Notes: generated by a model from the sequence alone, not told the origin. A stretch of DNA of 64,000 nucleotides from Rhodospirillales bacterium 24-66-33 (GCA_002281855.1 NCHQ01000012.1:62001-126000); one strand, 5' to 3'. Numbered from the stretch's first letter, positions 34,836-45,500 are shown. Made by a program: numbers and translations.

Positions 34836-36047
34836 TCAGACGCGCTCGATGATGGTGGCGGTGCCCATGCCCCCGCCGACGCAGAGCGTGGCGAGGCCGG
34901 TCGACAGGTTGCGGCGCTCGAGCTCGTCGAGCAGCGTGCCCAGGATCATCGCGCCGGTGGCGCCCAGCGGATGGCCCATGGCGATCGCGCCGCCGTTCAC
35001 GTTGATCTTGTCGTGCGGCATCTTGAGGATCTGCATGTAGCGCAGCACGACGGCGGCGAAGGCCTCGTTCAGCTCGAACAGGTCGATGTCGCCCACCGAC
35101 ATGCCGGCGCGCTTCAGCGCCTTCTCCGAGGCCGGCGCCGGGCCGGTCAGCATGATCGCCGGCTCCGAGCCGATCGAGGCGAAGGAGCGGATGCGGGCGC
35201 GCGGCTTGAGCCCCGCCTTCTCGCCGAACTCCTTGGAACCCACCAGGATCGCGGCAGCGCCGTCGACGATGCCGGACGAGTTGCCGGCATGGTGCACGTG
35301 ATGGATCTTCTCGACCTCGGGATAGCGCTGCTGCGCCACCGCGTTGAAGCCGGGCATCATCTCGCCCTGCATCTTGAAGCTGGGCTCCAGCGCGGCCAGC
35401 GTCTGCATGGTCGTGGTCGGACGCAGGAACTCGTCATGGGCCAGCAGCTCGATGCCGTTCTGGTCGCGCACCGGCACGATCGACTTCTTGAAGTAGCCGG
35501 CGTCCCAGGCCGCCTTGGCGCGCCTCTGCGACTCGACGGCATAGCTGTCGACGTCGTCGCGGCTCATGCCGTACTTGGTGGCGATCAGGTCGGCCGAAAC
35601 GCCCTGCGGCACGAAGTACATCGGGATCGCCACGGCCGGATCGACCGCCCAGGCGCCGCCGTCCGAACCCATCGGCACGCGGCTCATGCTCTCGACGCCG
35701 CCGCCGATCGCGGCCTGGCTCTGGCCCGACATGACCTGCGCGGCCGCCATGTTGGTGGCTTCGAGGCCGGAGGCGCAGAAGCGGTTGACCTGCACGCCGG
35801 ACACGGTCTCGGCATAACCCGCCATCACCGACGCGGTGCGCGCGATGTCGGCGCCCTGCTCGCCGATCGGCATCACGCAGCCCAGCACGATGTCGTCGAC
35901 CAGGTGCGTGTCGAGATGGTTGCGGTCGCGCACGGCCTGAAGCGCGGTGACGGCCAGGCGCACCGGAGTCACTTCATGCAGGGAGCCATCCTTGCGGCCC
36001 TTGCCACGCGGCGTGCGGACAGCGTCGTAAATGTATGCGTCGGTCAT
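34836..36047 (-). CDS. Acetyl-CoA C-acyltransferase (thiolase)
   Basis: A 403-aa thiolase, catalysing the last, CoA-dependent cleavage of beta-oxidation (or acetoacetyl-CoA condensation). The nucleophilic Cys91 is in [11 protein letters not shown], the His is in GHPLGATGA and the second Cys is in CVGGGMGTA. It begins [17 protein letters not shown], as in FadI/FadA-like thiolases paired with FadJ-type enzymes. It lies between the acyl-CoA dehydrogenase and the fadB-like gene on the same strand, with a repeat on either side. Confidence 0.94.
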   Translation of the reverse strand: MTDAYIYDAVRTPRGKGRKDGSLHEVTPVRLAVTALQAVRDRNHLDTHLVDDIVLGCVMPIGEQGADIARTASVMAGYAETVSGVQVNRFCASGLEATNMAAAQVMSGQSQAAIGGGVESMSRVPMGSDGGAWAVDPAVAIPMYFVPQGVSADLIATKYGMSRDDVDSYAVESQRRAKAAWDAGYFKKSIVPVRDQNGIELLAHDEFLRPTTTMQTLAALEPSFKMQGEMMPGFNAVAQQRYPEVEKIHHVHHAGNSSGIVDGAAAILVGSKEFGEKAGLKPRARIRSFASIGSEPAIMLTGPAPASEKALKRAGMSVGDIDLFELNEAFAAVVLRYMQILKMPHDKINVNGGAIAMGHPLGATGAMILGTLLDELERRNLSTGLATLCVGGGMGTATIIERV

Positions 36048-36084
36048 GTCGGTCTCCTATTCGCTAGTTCAGATTACCCTTTGA

Positions 36085-36194
36085 CCTCACCCTGAGGAGC
36101 GGTCCGCAGGACCGCGTCTCGAAGGGTGGGAACCAGTCTTGGTGTTGCCCATCCTTCGAGACGCCGCGCCAGGCACGGCTCCTCAGGATGAGGT
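36085..36194. repeat. REP-like element family B, copy 1 (110 bp)
   Basis: The ends CCTCACCCTGAGGAGC and GCTCCTCAGGATGAGG are inverted repeats, and two internal GTCTCGAAGG/CCTTCGAGAC halves also pair. A close copy lies at 63778-63887. It fills the gap between the acyl-CoA dehydrogenase and thiolase genes, probably within the transcript. Confidence 0.8.
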
Positions 36195-36200
36195 TGTTTG

Positions 36201-37349
36201 TCAGAGCGTCCGTCCAATGAGTTCCTTCATGATCTCGTTGGTGCCGCCGTAGATCTTCTGCACGCGGGCGTCGGCGTAGAGGCGGGCGATCGGGTACTCC
36301 CACATGTAGCCGTAGCCGCCGTGGAACTGCAGGCACTCGTCGATCAGCTCGCACTGCAGCTCGGTCGTCCAGTACTTGGCCATCGCCGCGGTCGCGACAT
36401 CGAGCTCGCCCTTGAGGTGCTTGGCCACGCAATCGTCGACGAAGACGCGCGCGATATGGGCCTTGGTCTTGAGTTCGGCCAGCTTGAAGCGCGTGTTCTG
36501 GAAATCGATGATCTGCTTCCCGAACGCCTTGCGCTCCTTCACGTAGGCCAGCGTGTGCTCCAGCGCCGCCTCGATGGCCGCCACCGCCTGGATGGCGATG
36601 ACTAGCCGCTCCTGCGGCAGCTGCTGCATCAGCTGAACGAAGCCCATGCCCGGCCCGCCCAGAAGATGGTCGGCCGGCACGCGCACGTCCTGGAAGAACA
36701 GTTCCGACGTGTCCTGCGCCTTCATGCCGATCTTCTCGAGATTGCGGCCGCGCTTGAACCCTTCGGTCTTGGTCTCGACGGCGATGAGCGACGTGCCCTT
36801 CGCGCCGAGCGTGGGATCGGTCTTGGCGACCACGATCACCAGGTCGGCGAGCTGGCCGTTGGTGATGAAGGTCTTGGAACCGTTGATGACCCAGTGATTG
36901 CCGTCCATGACGGCAGTCGTCTTCACCGCCTGCAGGTCAGAGCCGGTGCCCGGCTCGGTCATGGCGATGGCGGTGACCAGCTCGCCGGAGCAGGCCTTGG
37001 GGATCCACTTCTTCTTCTGCTCCTCGGTGCCGTAATGGAGCAGATAGGGGACCACGATGTCGTTGTGCAGCGAGAAGGCCGGCCCGGACGCCAGCGCCCG
37101 TCCCTGCTCCTCGATCATGATGGCGCTGTAGAGAAAATCCGCGCCGGCGCCGCCATAGGCCTCGGGCATGGTCATTCCCAGAAGCCCCTGCTCGCCCGCC
37201 TTGCGCCACAGCTCGCGCGGCACGATACCCTCCTCTTCCCACTTCATGTGGAACGGGGTCACTTCCTTTTCGAAGAAGCGCCGGCAGGTCTCACGAAACA
37301 TCTGGTGTTCAGGCGTGTAATGCGCGGCCAGAGCGGCAGTCACAGGCAT
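36201..37349 (-). CDS. Acyl-CoA dehydrogenase (LCAD/IVD-like)
   Basis: A 382-aa FAD flavoprotein making trans-2-enoyl-CoA. The FAD/substrate loops TAIAMTEPGTGSDLQ and WVINGSKTFITNGQ are present. At the usual MCAD catalytic Glu the protein reads YGGT, as in long-chain and isovaleryl types, which use a Glu earlier in the chain (here probably in PQERL). The end YGGTNEIMKELIGRTL is strongly LCAD-like. It is first in the transcription unit with thiolase and the fadB-like gene. A LiuR-like palindrome lies 90 bases upstream. Confidence 0.92.
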   Translation of the reverse strand: MPVTAALAAHYTPEHQMFRETCRRFFEKEVTPFHMKWEEEGIVPRELWRKAGEQGLLGMTMPEAYGGAGADFLYSAIMIEEQGRALASGPAFSLHNDIVVPYLLHYGTEEQKKKWIPKACSGELVTAIAMTEPGTGSDLQAVKTTAVMDGNHWVINGSKTFITNGQLADLVIVVAKTDPTLGAKGTSLIAVETKTEGFKRGRNLEKIGMKAQDTSELFFQDVRVPADHLLGGPGMGFVQLMQQLPQERLVIAIQAVAAIEAALEHTLAYVKERKAFGKQIIDFQNTRFKLAELKTKAHIARVFVDDCVAKHLKGELDVATAAMAKYWTTELQCELIDECLQFHGGYGYMWEYPIARLYADARVQKIYGGTNEIMKELIGRTL

Positions 37350-37438
37350 CGTCCTCCAACGATCAGGATGGTCAGTCTTCTTGAAGGGACTGTGGGCCGC
37401 CGGCGGTTCGTCCGCCAGCCCAAGGTAGGTAGTTTACC

Positions 37439-37454
37439 TTTACGTAAACGTCAA
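37439..37454. promoter_or_regulatory. LiuR-like operator (ACGT inverted repeat)
   Basis: A 16-bp imperfect palindrome, TTTACGT-AA-ACGTCAA, lies in the divergent gap between the acyl-CoA dehydrogenase and methionine aminopeptidase genes. As I recall, MerR-family LiuR sites controlling acyl-CoA and branched-chain amino acid breakdown in proteobacteria have paired ACGT half-sites with TT/AA flanks. It sits 90 bases before the dehydrogenase start, consistent with an operator; no liuR gene is in the window. Confidence 0.5.
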
Positions 37455-37474
37455 CGGCGGTTAGGAGGGTGACG

Positions 37475-38221
37475 ATGACCATCGAAAATGAAGAGCAGCT
37501 CGAGAAGCTGCGCATCATCGGCAGGCTCGTGGCCCGCACCCTCACCGCCATGGGCGAGGCGCTGGAGCCCGGCATGACGACCAGGGAACTGGACGATCTC
37601 GGGCGCGCCCTGCTCGAGAAGGAAGGTGCACGCTCCGCCCCCGAAGTGACCTACGGGTTTCCGGGCGCGACCTGCATCTCGGTGGGCCCGGACTGCGCCC
37701 ACGGCATCCCGGACGACACGATCATCAAGGCCGGCGACCTGATCAACATCGACGTCTCGGCCGAGCTGGACGGCTATTTCGGCGATACCGGCGCGAGCTT
37801 CGCCGTCCCGCCCACCAGCCCGCGCATCGAGCGCCTCTGCGAGGACGGACGGCGGGCCATGTGGGCCGGCATCCGCGCCGTGAAGCCGGGTGCCCGCTTG
37901 AACGAGATCGGCCGATCGATCGAGACCTTCGCGCAGAAAAATGGCTACAGCCTGATCCGCAATCTGGCGAGCCACGGCGTCGGCCGATCGCTGCACGACG
38001 AGCCGTCGGAAATCCCAACCTGGTACGAGAAGCACGACCGGCGAAAGATCACGGAAGGCCTCGTCTTCACGATCGAGCCGTTCCTGTCGCTGGGCGCCGA
38101 CCATGTCGAAGAAATGGACGATGGTTGGACGCTGCGCCCGCCCCTGCGCGAGGCCACTGTGCAGTACGAGCACACGCTGGTCGCGACGCGCCGCGGACCG
38201 CTGATCCTGACGCTGGCCTGA
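37475..38221 (+). CDS. map: Methionine aminopeptidase, type I
   Basis: A 248-aa pita-bread metallopeptidase that removes initiator methionines. The five metal ligands are visible: Asp in NIDVSAELDG and Asp in YFGDTGASF, His in ASHGVGRSLH, Glu in FTIEPF and Glu in QYEHTLV. The ATG at 37475 is 5 bases from an AGGAGGG site, better than the GTG at 37469. It is a stand-alone gene divergent from the beta-oxidation unit. Possibly a second, specialised copy in this genome. Confidence 0.92.
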   Translation: MTIENEEQLEKLRIIGRLVARTLTAMGEALEPGMTTRELDDLGRALLEKEGARSAPEVTYGFPGATCISVGPDCAHGIPDDTIIKAGDLINIDVSAELDGYFGDTGASFAVPPTSPRIERLCEDGRRAMWAGIRAVKPGARLNEIGRSIETFAQKNGYSLIRNLASHGVGRSLHDEPSEIPTWYEKHDRRKITEGLVFTIEPFLSLGADHVEEMDDGWTLRPPLREATVQYEHTLVATRRGPLILTLA

Positions 38222-38245
38222 GCGGCCCCCGCTATTTGACCGTCG

Positions 38246-38815
38246 CTATTTGACGGTTGGGCAGGGCCGCGACGGCAGACGCGAATCGCAGACGCTGACG
38301 CTCTCGAGGTACTTCTTCATGGTCTGAAACTGCTCGGGCGTGGGGACCGACCGCACGGCGCGCTGCACGACATAGAAGCTGTCGTTGCCCTTGATCGCCG
38401 TCAGCATCGTCGTCTCCGGCTTGCCGGTCGATGCCAGCAGCGGACAGCGCAGCATCACCGAGGCGGCGTCGTAGCCGTTCACCTTGCCCGTCGCGACCGG
38501 CGTCGCGGTGCTGCCCCTGCAGGCGCCCGCCCACTGTTGCTGCATCGCGCCGAGAAACGGCGCCGGCTGCAGGTCCTTGCGGCTGAGGAAGACCTGGACG
38601 GTGACCATCTCCGTCCAGTTCTGCACCGTCTCGCCCGCCGGAATGAACTCCTGCATGTTCATCCCGTTCTTCGAGTCCTTGAAGCCGAGCTTGAAGCCCT
38701 GCGGCATGCCCACGAGCAGGTTCTCGTTCTTTAGCTGCTGGGCGTGTACCGCCCCGCCAACCACCGAGACCATCAGGGCGAAACCAACCGCCGTCCACTT
38801 GCTCCGCTTCTTCAT
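38246..38815 (-). CDS. Secreted hypothetical protein
   Basis: A 189-aa exported protein. It starts MKKRSKWTAVGFALMVSVVG with a Sec signal ending AVHAQ near residue 25; the mature part is small, with a PQGFKLGFKDSKNG segment and three to four cysteines near the C-terminal half (ACRGS, LRCPLL, SVCDSR, RPCPT) that could pair in the periplasm. The family is unknown to me. The ORF start at 38860 is rejected because the signal peptide begins at 38815. It is convergent with map and lies 66 bases after the hydroxyacyl-CoA dehydrogenase stop. Confidence 0.72.
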   Translation of the reverse strand: MKKRSKWTAVGFALMVSVVGGAVHAQQLKNENLLVGMPQGFKLGFKDSKNGMNMQEFIPAGETVQNWTEMVTVQVFLSRKDLQPAPFLGAMQQQWAGACRGSTATPVATGKVNGYDAASVMLRCPLLASTGKPETTMLTAIKGNDSFYVVQRAVRSVPTPEQFQTMKKYLESVSVCDSRLPSRPCPTVK

Positions 38816-38881
38816 CGGGTTCCCCTGCAAAGGCCGCAGGGGACGAAACGGTGGTTTCACGGTGCTGTTCCCTGACGATTT

Positions 38882-40396
38882 CTATTCGACCGTCGTCGCA
38901 CTCAATCCCAGCATCGCACGGCGGCGCAGCCACTGGCTCGGGCGATAGCGGTCGTCGCCGGTGATGGCCTGGATCTGCACCAGGATCTCGTGGCATTCCT
39001 TGACGCCCATCCAATCGGCCAGCGCCAGCGGGCCGCGCGGATAGTTGAGACCCAGCGTCATCGCCGTATCGACGTCGGCGGCCGAGGCGATGCCGATCAT
39101 CGCCATCTCGCAGCCTAGGTTGGCGATCATCGCGCACATGCGCTGGGCGATGAAGCCGGGCGAGTCCTTGATCACCGTCACCTTGGTGCCCGACTTGGCG
39201 AGCAGCGCCACCGTGGCGTCGCGGATGGCCGGATCGAAGCCCGGCGCCATCATGATCGTGATGCGCTTGGACACGTCGCCGGTCAGGTCGACCGCGACCG
39301 TGCGCTTCGGGTCGAGGCCGAGTTCGATCGCCGTCGTCGTGCAGTCCTTGCCGACCGGCGCCACGAGGATCGGGCTCTTGCCGTCGTCGGCCGCCAGCAT
39401 CTTGGCGCCGTCGGCGCTCACCAGGCTCATCAGCTTGGTGTTGTGGGTGTCCATGATGACGACGCTCGATGCCGGCACGTGCGAGGTCGGATGGTCGGCG
39501 CCCGCATCGATCTTCGCGCCCTTCTCGTCATAGCCGTACCAGCCGCCGCCGGTCTTGCGGCCGAGCTTGCCCGCCGCATAGAGGCTCTCGTGATAGGGGC
39601 TCGGCGTCATGCGCCGGTCGTGGAAGAAGCCCTCGTAGATGATCTTGCGCGCCGGGAAGTTCACGTCGATGCCGGTGAGGTCCATCAGCTCGAACGGGCC
39701 CATGCGGAAGCCACAGGTGTCGCGCATCACGGCATCGACCTGCGACGGCGTCGCCCGTCCCTCCTGCATGATGCGCAGGCCTTCGGTGCCGATTGCGGTG
39801 CCGCCGAGATTGACCAGGAAGCCCGGCGTGTCGCCCACCACCACGGGCACGCGAGTCTGGCGCTTGCCCAGCGCCACCATGGCATCGACCACCCACTGCG
39901 CGGTGTCGGCGGCGCGGATGACCTCGACCAGCTTCATCAGCGGCACGGGATTGAAATAGTGCATGCCGCAGACGCGGTCGCGATGCTTGAGCGCGCGCGC
40001 GATCGAGGCGATGCGGATCGATGAGGTGTTGGAGGCCAGGATGGCGTCGGGCGCGATCACCGCCTCGAGTTCGCCGAACAGCTTCTGCTTCACCTCGAGA
40101 TTCTCGAACACCGCCTCGACGACGACGTGGCAGCCCTTCAAGTCCTCGATCTTCTCGGCGATGCCGAGATTGGACTCCGCCTTGGTGAAATCGGCCTCGG
40201 TGACCCGACCCTTGGCAACCAGACCCTTCAACGTGTCGAGGATCGCCGCCCTGGCCTTCGCCGCACCGCCGGGCGCCGCGTCATACATGATCGCCTTCAT
40301 GCCGCCCTGCGCGGTGACCTGCGCGATGCCGCGGCCCATGGCGCCGGTTCCCACGACGCCGACGGTGAGATCGGGGCGGTTGATGTCGAGAGTCAT
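38882..40396 (-). CDS. 3-hydroxyacyl-CoA dehydrogenase (PaaH/PaaC-like)
   Basis: A 504-aa NAD-dependent dehydrogenase. The Rossmann loop GVVGTGAMGRGIAQV and catalytic His in GMHYFNPVPLMKLVEV are clear. Two 3HCDH C-terminal helical domains follow (GDTPGFLVNLGG about residue 190 and DSPGFIAQRM about 420), the long form found in phenylacetate degradation and butanoyl-CoA pathways. The role is to oxidise 3-hydroxyacyl-CoA to 3-oxoacyl-CoA. It follows the propionyl-CoA synthetase after a 96-base gap with a long hairpin. Substrate range is uncertain. Confidence 0.92.
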   Translation of the reverse strand: MTLDINRPDLTVGVVGTGAMGRGIAQVTAQGGMKAIMYDAAPGGAAKARAAILDTLKGLVAKGRVTEADFTKAESNLGIAEKIEDLKGCHVVVEAVFENLEVKQKLFGELEAVIAPDAILASNTSSIRIASIARALKHRDRVCGMHYFNPVPLMKLVEVIRAADTAQWVVDAMVALGKRQTRVPVVVGDTPGFLVNLGGTAIGTEGLRIMQEGRATPSQVDAVMRDTCGFRMGPFELMDLTGIDVNFPARKIIYEGFFHDRRMTPSPYHESLYAAGKLGRKTGGGWYGYDEKGAKIDAGADHPTSHVPASSVVIMDTHNTKLMSLVSADGAKMLAADDGKSPILVAPVGKDCTTTAIELGLDPKRTVAVDLTGDVSKRITIMMAPGFDPAIRDATVALLAKSGTKVTVIKDSPGFIAQRMCAMIANLGCEMAMIGIASAADVDTAMTLGLNYPRGPLALADWMGVKECHEILVQIQAITGDDRYRPSQWLRRRAMLGLSATTVE

Positions 40397-40429
40397 ACTG
40401 CGTTCCTTCTACTCTGCTCAAATTCTTTG

Positions 40430-40488
40430 CTGGGGGCGCGCCACTCAAGGGCGGAGGTTACTCCGCCCGAAGTGGCGCGCCCCCAGCG
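40430..40488. repeat. Long perfect hairpin between acyl-CoA genes
   Basis: A 17-bp perfect stem (40430-40446 with 40472-40488), then a small internal loop, then a second perfect 8-bp stem (GGGCGGAG 40450-40457 with CTCCGCCC 40462-40469) and a GTTA loop. It sits between the propionyl-CoA synthetase stop and the next gene start. No T tract follows, so it is more likely a transcript-stabilising or REP-like element than an intrinsic terminator. Confidence 0.8.
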
Positions 40489-40492
40489 ATGA

Positions 40493-42412
40493 CTAGTTCT
40501 TTGCCGCAAAGCCGGCCGTCTTCAGGCCGTCCTTGATTTCTTCCAGCACGACCGGATCCTCGATCGTGGCCGGCGGGGTCCACGGCTGGCTGTCGGCCAT
40601 CTTCTGCATCGTGCCACGCAGGATCTTGCCCGAGCGCGTCTTGGGCAGGCGCTGCACGACCAGCGCGCTCTTGAAGAAGGCGACGGGTCCGATGCGATCC
40701 CGCACCATCTGCACGACTTCGTTGGTGATCTCCTGCGGCGGCCGGTTGACGCCGGCCTTCAGCACCAGGAAGCCCAGCGGCACCTGCCCCTTCAGATCGT
40801 CGGCGATACCGATCACCGCGCATTCGGCGACATCGTTGTGCGCACCCAGCACTTCCTCGATCTGGCCGGTCGAGAGGCGATGGCCCGCGACGTTGATCAC
40901 GTCGTCGACGCGGGTCATCACCGAGACATAGCCATCCGGGTCGATGAAACCCGCATCGCCGGTTTTGTAGTAGCCGGGGAACTCGCTCATGTAGCTCTGC
41001 CGGTAGCGCTCGTCGGCGTTCCACAGCGTCGGGAAGGTTCCCGGCGGCAATGGCAGCTTGCCGGCCAGCGCCCCCACCTCGCCCGGCTTCATCGGATGGC
41101 CGTTCTCGTCGAGCACGTCGAGATGCCAGCCCGGCGACGGCACCGAGGTCGAACCGAGCTTCACCGGCATCGGGTCGAGACCCTGGAAGTTGCCGCAGAT
41201 CGCCCAGCCGGTCTCGGTCTGCCACCAGTGATCGACCACCGGCACGCCCAAGAGCTTCTGCGCCCACTCGACGGTCGGCGGATCGCCGCGCTCGCCCGCC
41301 AGGAACAAGGTGCGGAAGTTCGAAAGGTCGTACAGCCCGAGCAGCTTGCCTTCAGGGTCCTCGCGCTTGATCGCGCGGAAGGCCGTCGGCGCGGTGAACA
41401 GTGCCATCGCCTTGTGCTCGGAGATCACGCGCCAGAAGGCGCCGGCGTCGGGCGTGCCGACCGGCTTGCCCTCATAGAGGATCGAGGTCGCGCCGTGGAT
41501 CAGCGGCCCGTAGACGATGTAGCTGTGGCCCACGACCCAGCCCACGTCCGAGGCGCACCAGTAGACCTCGCCGGGCTCGACGCCGTAGAGGTTCTTCATC
41601 GACCAGGCGAGCGCCACGCAATAGCCGCCGGTGTCGCGCACCACACCCTTCGGCTGGCCGGTCGTGCCCGACGTGTAGAGGATGTAAAGCGGATCGGTGG
41701 CCTTCACCGGCACGCAAGGAGCGGGCTGCGCGGTGGCAAGCGCCTCGTTCCAGTCGAGGTCGCGCCCGGCCACCATCGTTGCGGCACATTGCGGCCGCTG
41801 CAGCAGGATGACCCGCGGCACCTTGTGCGTCGCCTGCTCGATCGCCTGGTCGACCAGCGGCTTGTACTGCACGATGCGCGACGGCTCGATGCCGCACGAG
41901 GCAGTGAGGATCAGCTTCGGCCCGCAATCGTCGATGCGGCTCGACAGTTCCTTGGCCGCGAAGCCGCCGAACACCACCGAATGGATGGCGCCCAGCCGCG
42001 CACAGGCCAGCATCGCCATCACCGCTTCGGGGATCATCGGCATGTAGAGGATGACCCGATCGCCCTTGCCCACGCCCTGCGCCGCGATCATCCCGGCGAC
42101 GCGCGCCACCTGGTCGCGCAGCTCGCGATAGGTGAAGGTCTTCTTGGTGTTGGTGAGCGGCGAATCGTAGATCAGCGCCGCCTGCTCCGCCCTATTTGTC
42201 CCACTGGCACCATCGACATGGCGGTCGAGCGCATTGTGGCAGGCGTTGAGCTCGCCACCCTCGAACCAGCGATAGAAAGGCGGCTTCGTCCCGTCGAGCA
42301 CCTTGTCCCAGCGCTTCGTCCAGTCGATCGCCGCCGCCTGCTCGGCCCAGAATCCCTCGGGATCCTGGAGCGACCGCGCATGCAGCGCACGATATTTGTC
42401 GCCAATAGCCAT
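40493..42412 (-). CDS. prpE: Propionyl-CoA synthetase-like AMP-forming ligase
   Basis: A 639-aa ANL-superfamily ligase, close to PrpE/acetyl-CoA synthetase types. The P-loop-like A3 motif is YILYTSGTTGQPKGVVRDTGG; WCASDVGWVVGHSYIVYGPL and WWQTETGW are acetyl/propionyl-CoA synthetase signatures; the C-terminal lysine that is acetylation-regulated is in PKTRSGKILRG. It would activate propionate or other short acids for the neighbouring oxidation genes. ATG 42412 is 7 bases from an AAAGGA site; ATG 42421 is an alternative. Confidence 0.9.
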   Translation of the reverse strand: MAIGDKYRALHARSLQDPEGFWAEQAAAIDWTKRWDKVLDGTKPPFYRWFEGGELNACHNALDRHVDGASGTNRAEQAALIYDSPLTNTKKTFTYRELRDQVARVAGMIAAQGVGKGDRVILYMPMIPEAVMAMLACARLGAIHSVVFGGFAAKELSSRIDDCGPKLILTASCGIEPSRIVQYKPLVDQAIEQATHKVPRVILLQRPQCAATMVAGRDLDWNEALATAQPAPCVPVKATDPLYILYTSGTTGQPKGVVRDTGGYCVALAWSMKNLYGVEPGEVYWCASDVGWVVGHSYIVYGPLIHGATSILYEGKPVGTPDAGAFWRVISEHKAMALFTAPTAFRAIKREDPEGKLLGLYDLSNFRTLFLAGERGDPPTVEWAQKLLGVPVVDHWWQTETGWAICGNFQGLDPMPVKLGSTSVPSPGWHLDVLDENGHPMKPGEVGALAGKLPLPPGTFPTLWNADERYRQSYMSEFPGYYKTGDAGFIDPDGYVSVMTRVDDVINVAGHRLSTGQIEEVLGAHNDVAECAVIGIADDLKGQVPLGFLVLKAGVNRPPQEITNEVVQMVRDRIGPVAFFKSALVVQRLPKTRSGKILRGTMQKMADSQPWTPPATIEDPVVLEEIKDGLKTAGFAAKN

Positions 42413-42501
42413 GACCGGCATCCTTTGCGTTTCCGCCCCTGGCTTAGCCCCGGCCCCGCCCTGTCGCAATGTGGTTATGTGCGCGGCCGGGCCGTCCCCG
42501 C

Positions 42502-45500
42502 TCAGGCGAAGACGTCGGAAACGTAGCGCCCGTGCTCGTGCTCGACGACCTCGACCCACTTCTGCGCGTCGGCCTCGCTGACGCCCGATGCCTCGCGATA
42601 GATTCGCACCAGCGTTTCGCGGACGCCCGGCGCCATGTGCTGCCCGTCGCCGCAGACGAAGACGCTGCCGCCCCGCTGGAAGAGTTCCACGATGCGGGCG
42701 CGCTCCTCCCAGACCCGATGCTGCACGAAGGAGACCTCGCCCCGCGGCTGCAGCGAGAAGGCCGGGAGCACCGTGACGACGCCTGCCGCCTCCCAGCGCT
42801 CGAGTTCATCGCGATAGAGATAGTCGACGTCGGCATGGTTGGTGCCGAAAAACAGCAAGGCCGGTCCGACCTCCTGTCCGGCTTGCTTCTGCGTGGCGCG
42901 CTCCTGCAGGAAGCCGCGGAACGGCGCGATGCCTGAGCCGGCGCAGATCAGGATGAGCGGTGTCCGGGGATCGGCCGGCGGATGGAAGCGCGCATTGGAC
43001 GGGCGCACCGCCAGCGAGATGCGGTCGCCCGGCTGCAGATGGGCCAGATAGGACGAGGCCACGCCGCGGAAAGTGCCGGTTCCCGAATAGGCGGGCGCAT
43101 CGACCACGGCGACGGTCAGCGTGACGTGGTCGGGCTTCCAAAGCGGCGACGAGGAAATCGAATACTGCCGCGCCCGCATGGGCGGCAACATGTCGAGATA
43201 GGGACCGAAGCCCAGCGCGCAGGACTGGAAGCGGTCGAGCAGGTCGAGGACGCTGCAGCGCGGCTTGAGGACCGACGTGGCGTAAGCCTCGCCCGCCATC
43301 GCCTCCAGCTCGGCCTGCTCGGGCGGACACGGCGTTGCCGCGGCGAGCGCGGCCACCTGGGCGCGAGTCGCGGGCTGGGCCAGTTCCACGTAGTTCGACA
43401 GCAGCTCGCCGCAGCTGACCGTACGGCCGATCGGCAGGCTGGCCACGCCGTCACGCCGAAGGACGACGAGCGTGTCGCGCGCCAGACCGAAGCGACGCAG
43501 CACGCGATCGACCAGCTCCTGCGGATTGGTCGCAAGCACGGCCAGATAGTCGCCGGCCCGGTAGCTCATCCCGGCGGGCAGCGAGAATTCCAGGTGCCGC
43601 TTCGAGCGCGCTTTGGGCGCGCTCATGTCCACCAGTTCGCGGTTCTCGACGACGCTGCCTCGTTGCAGATCGCCCAGCCGCAACGCGCCCTCGCGACCGT
43701 CCTTGACGAACTCGACCTGCAGACTGGACGCAGCCGGCGCGGCGGCAGCCTCCTTGCCCAGCGCTTCGCGCAGCCGCGGCAGGAAGCCCGCCCACCATTC
43801 GTCGAAGGCGCCGAAGAAGTCGCCACCGGAATCCGTTTCGCCGCGCTCGGCGAGCCGCGAGGCGCCGGCCCGGGCGAGAGCCGCGTCGACCCGCTTGGGG
43901 ATCGCCTGGTAGGTGCGCGCCCATTGCCGGTTGCCGCAGCCGAACACCGCGAAGCGCGCGCCGGTCAGCGCACCCTCCTGCAGGGCTTCGACAGAGGAAA
44001 CGAACTGGCGGGCATTGTCGGGCGGCTGGCCTTCGTAGGACGCCGTGACCACGACGATCGCCCCCTCGCGCGGCAGGTTGGCTGCATAGTCGTCCATCGC
44101 CGCCACGGTCGGCGCGAAGCCGTTGGCCGGCGCCTCGTCGGCGATGCGGTTGGCGAAGGCCTCCGACGAACCGGTATTGCTGCCATAGAGGATCAGCAGC
44201 GGTGTGCTGGCGGCATCCGCTGCGGGTCGTCGCGCGGGCTGCGACGTCAGCGCCTTCTGCGGCATTGATGGCACGGCACTGCGCCGCAGAGACGTCCCGG
44301 TGCGGCGCGCCCGCGCGCGGATGCGCAGCCCTTCGGGCTTGAGCGTCAGCGTCTCATGGATCTTCAGCGTGTAGGACGGGTCGTCGAGCACGAAATCGAA
44401 GCGCTGCAACATCAGGATGAGGACGAGCTGGGCTTCCTGCATGGCGAAGGGCCGGCCGATGCAGGCCCGCGCGCCATTGCCGAAAGGCTTCCAGGCATTC
44501 GGTGGCAACTGGCTGGCATTCTCGGGCGCAAAGCGCTCGGGCCTGAAGGCCTCCACATCGTCGCCCCAGACCTTGGGGTCGCGATGCAGCATCGGCTCCA
44601 GGACCATCACGATGTCCTTGGTCGTGAGCGGGTACTTGCCGGCGAGCACCGTGTCCTTGTGCGGGCTGACCGAGAAGACCGAGGCGGTCGGCCAGATGCG
44701 CAGCGTCTCCATCAGGATCTGCTCGATGTAGCGCAGCTGCGCGAGATGCTCGACCCGCGGTGTCTCCTCGCCCAGCACCTCGTCGACGAGGGCCCGCGCC
44801 TTCTGCAGCACGTCGGGATTCTTGAGCAGCAGATAGGTCGCAAAGGACAGAAGCCCGCTCGTGGTCTCGTGGCCGGCGATCAGGAAGGTGATCATCTGAT
44901 AGCCGATATTCTCGTCGCTCAGCTTCTCGCCGGTGACGGGATCGACACCATTCAGCATCAGGTTGAGCAGGTCGTTCTTCTCGTTGCCCCTGGGATCGCG
45001 CCGGCGCTCGGCGATGAGGTCGCGCGCGACCTTGTCCATCATCTCCTTGTCGACCTGGAACTGGCGCGCCTTGGACAGCATGAGGCTGCTCAGCAGCTTC
45101 GGCCGGCGCGCGCGGTTCGAGGCTTCCTGCAACGTTCCGACCATGGCGGACACGAAGGGATGCATGTCGTCCTGGTAGAAGCTGTTGAAGCGATAATCGA
45201 AGGCACAGAGCGCGATCGTGTCGAGCGTGAGCCGCGTCATGTTGTCGGCGACCTCGATCACGGCGCTCGGCCCGAACCGCTCCCAGCGCACGAACATCTG
45301 GTCGGCGATATCGAGCATCCTGTCGAACATGCCGCGGATGGCGATCGGCCCGAAGGCCGGGACGAGAATACGATGGGCCTTGGCCCAGTTGGGCTCGTGG
45401 CCATAGGCCGTGAACAGCCCGTCGCCGGCAACCGCCCGGATTTCCTTCAGCGCCCCCTGGATGCGCTTGCCGAACCGCGTCTCGTCGCACAGCTCGTTCA

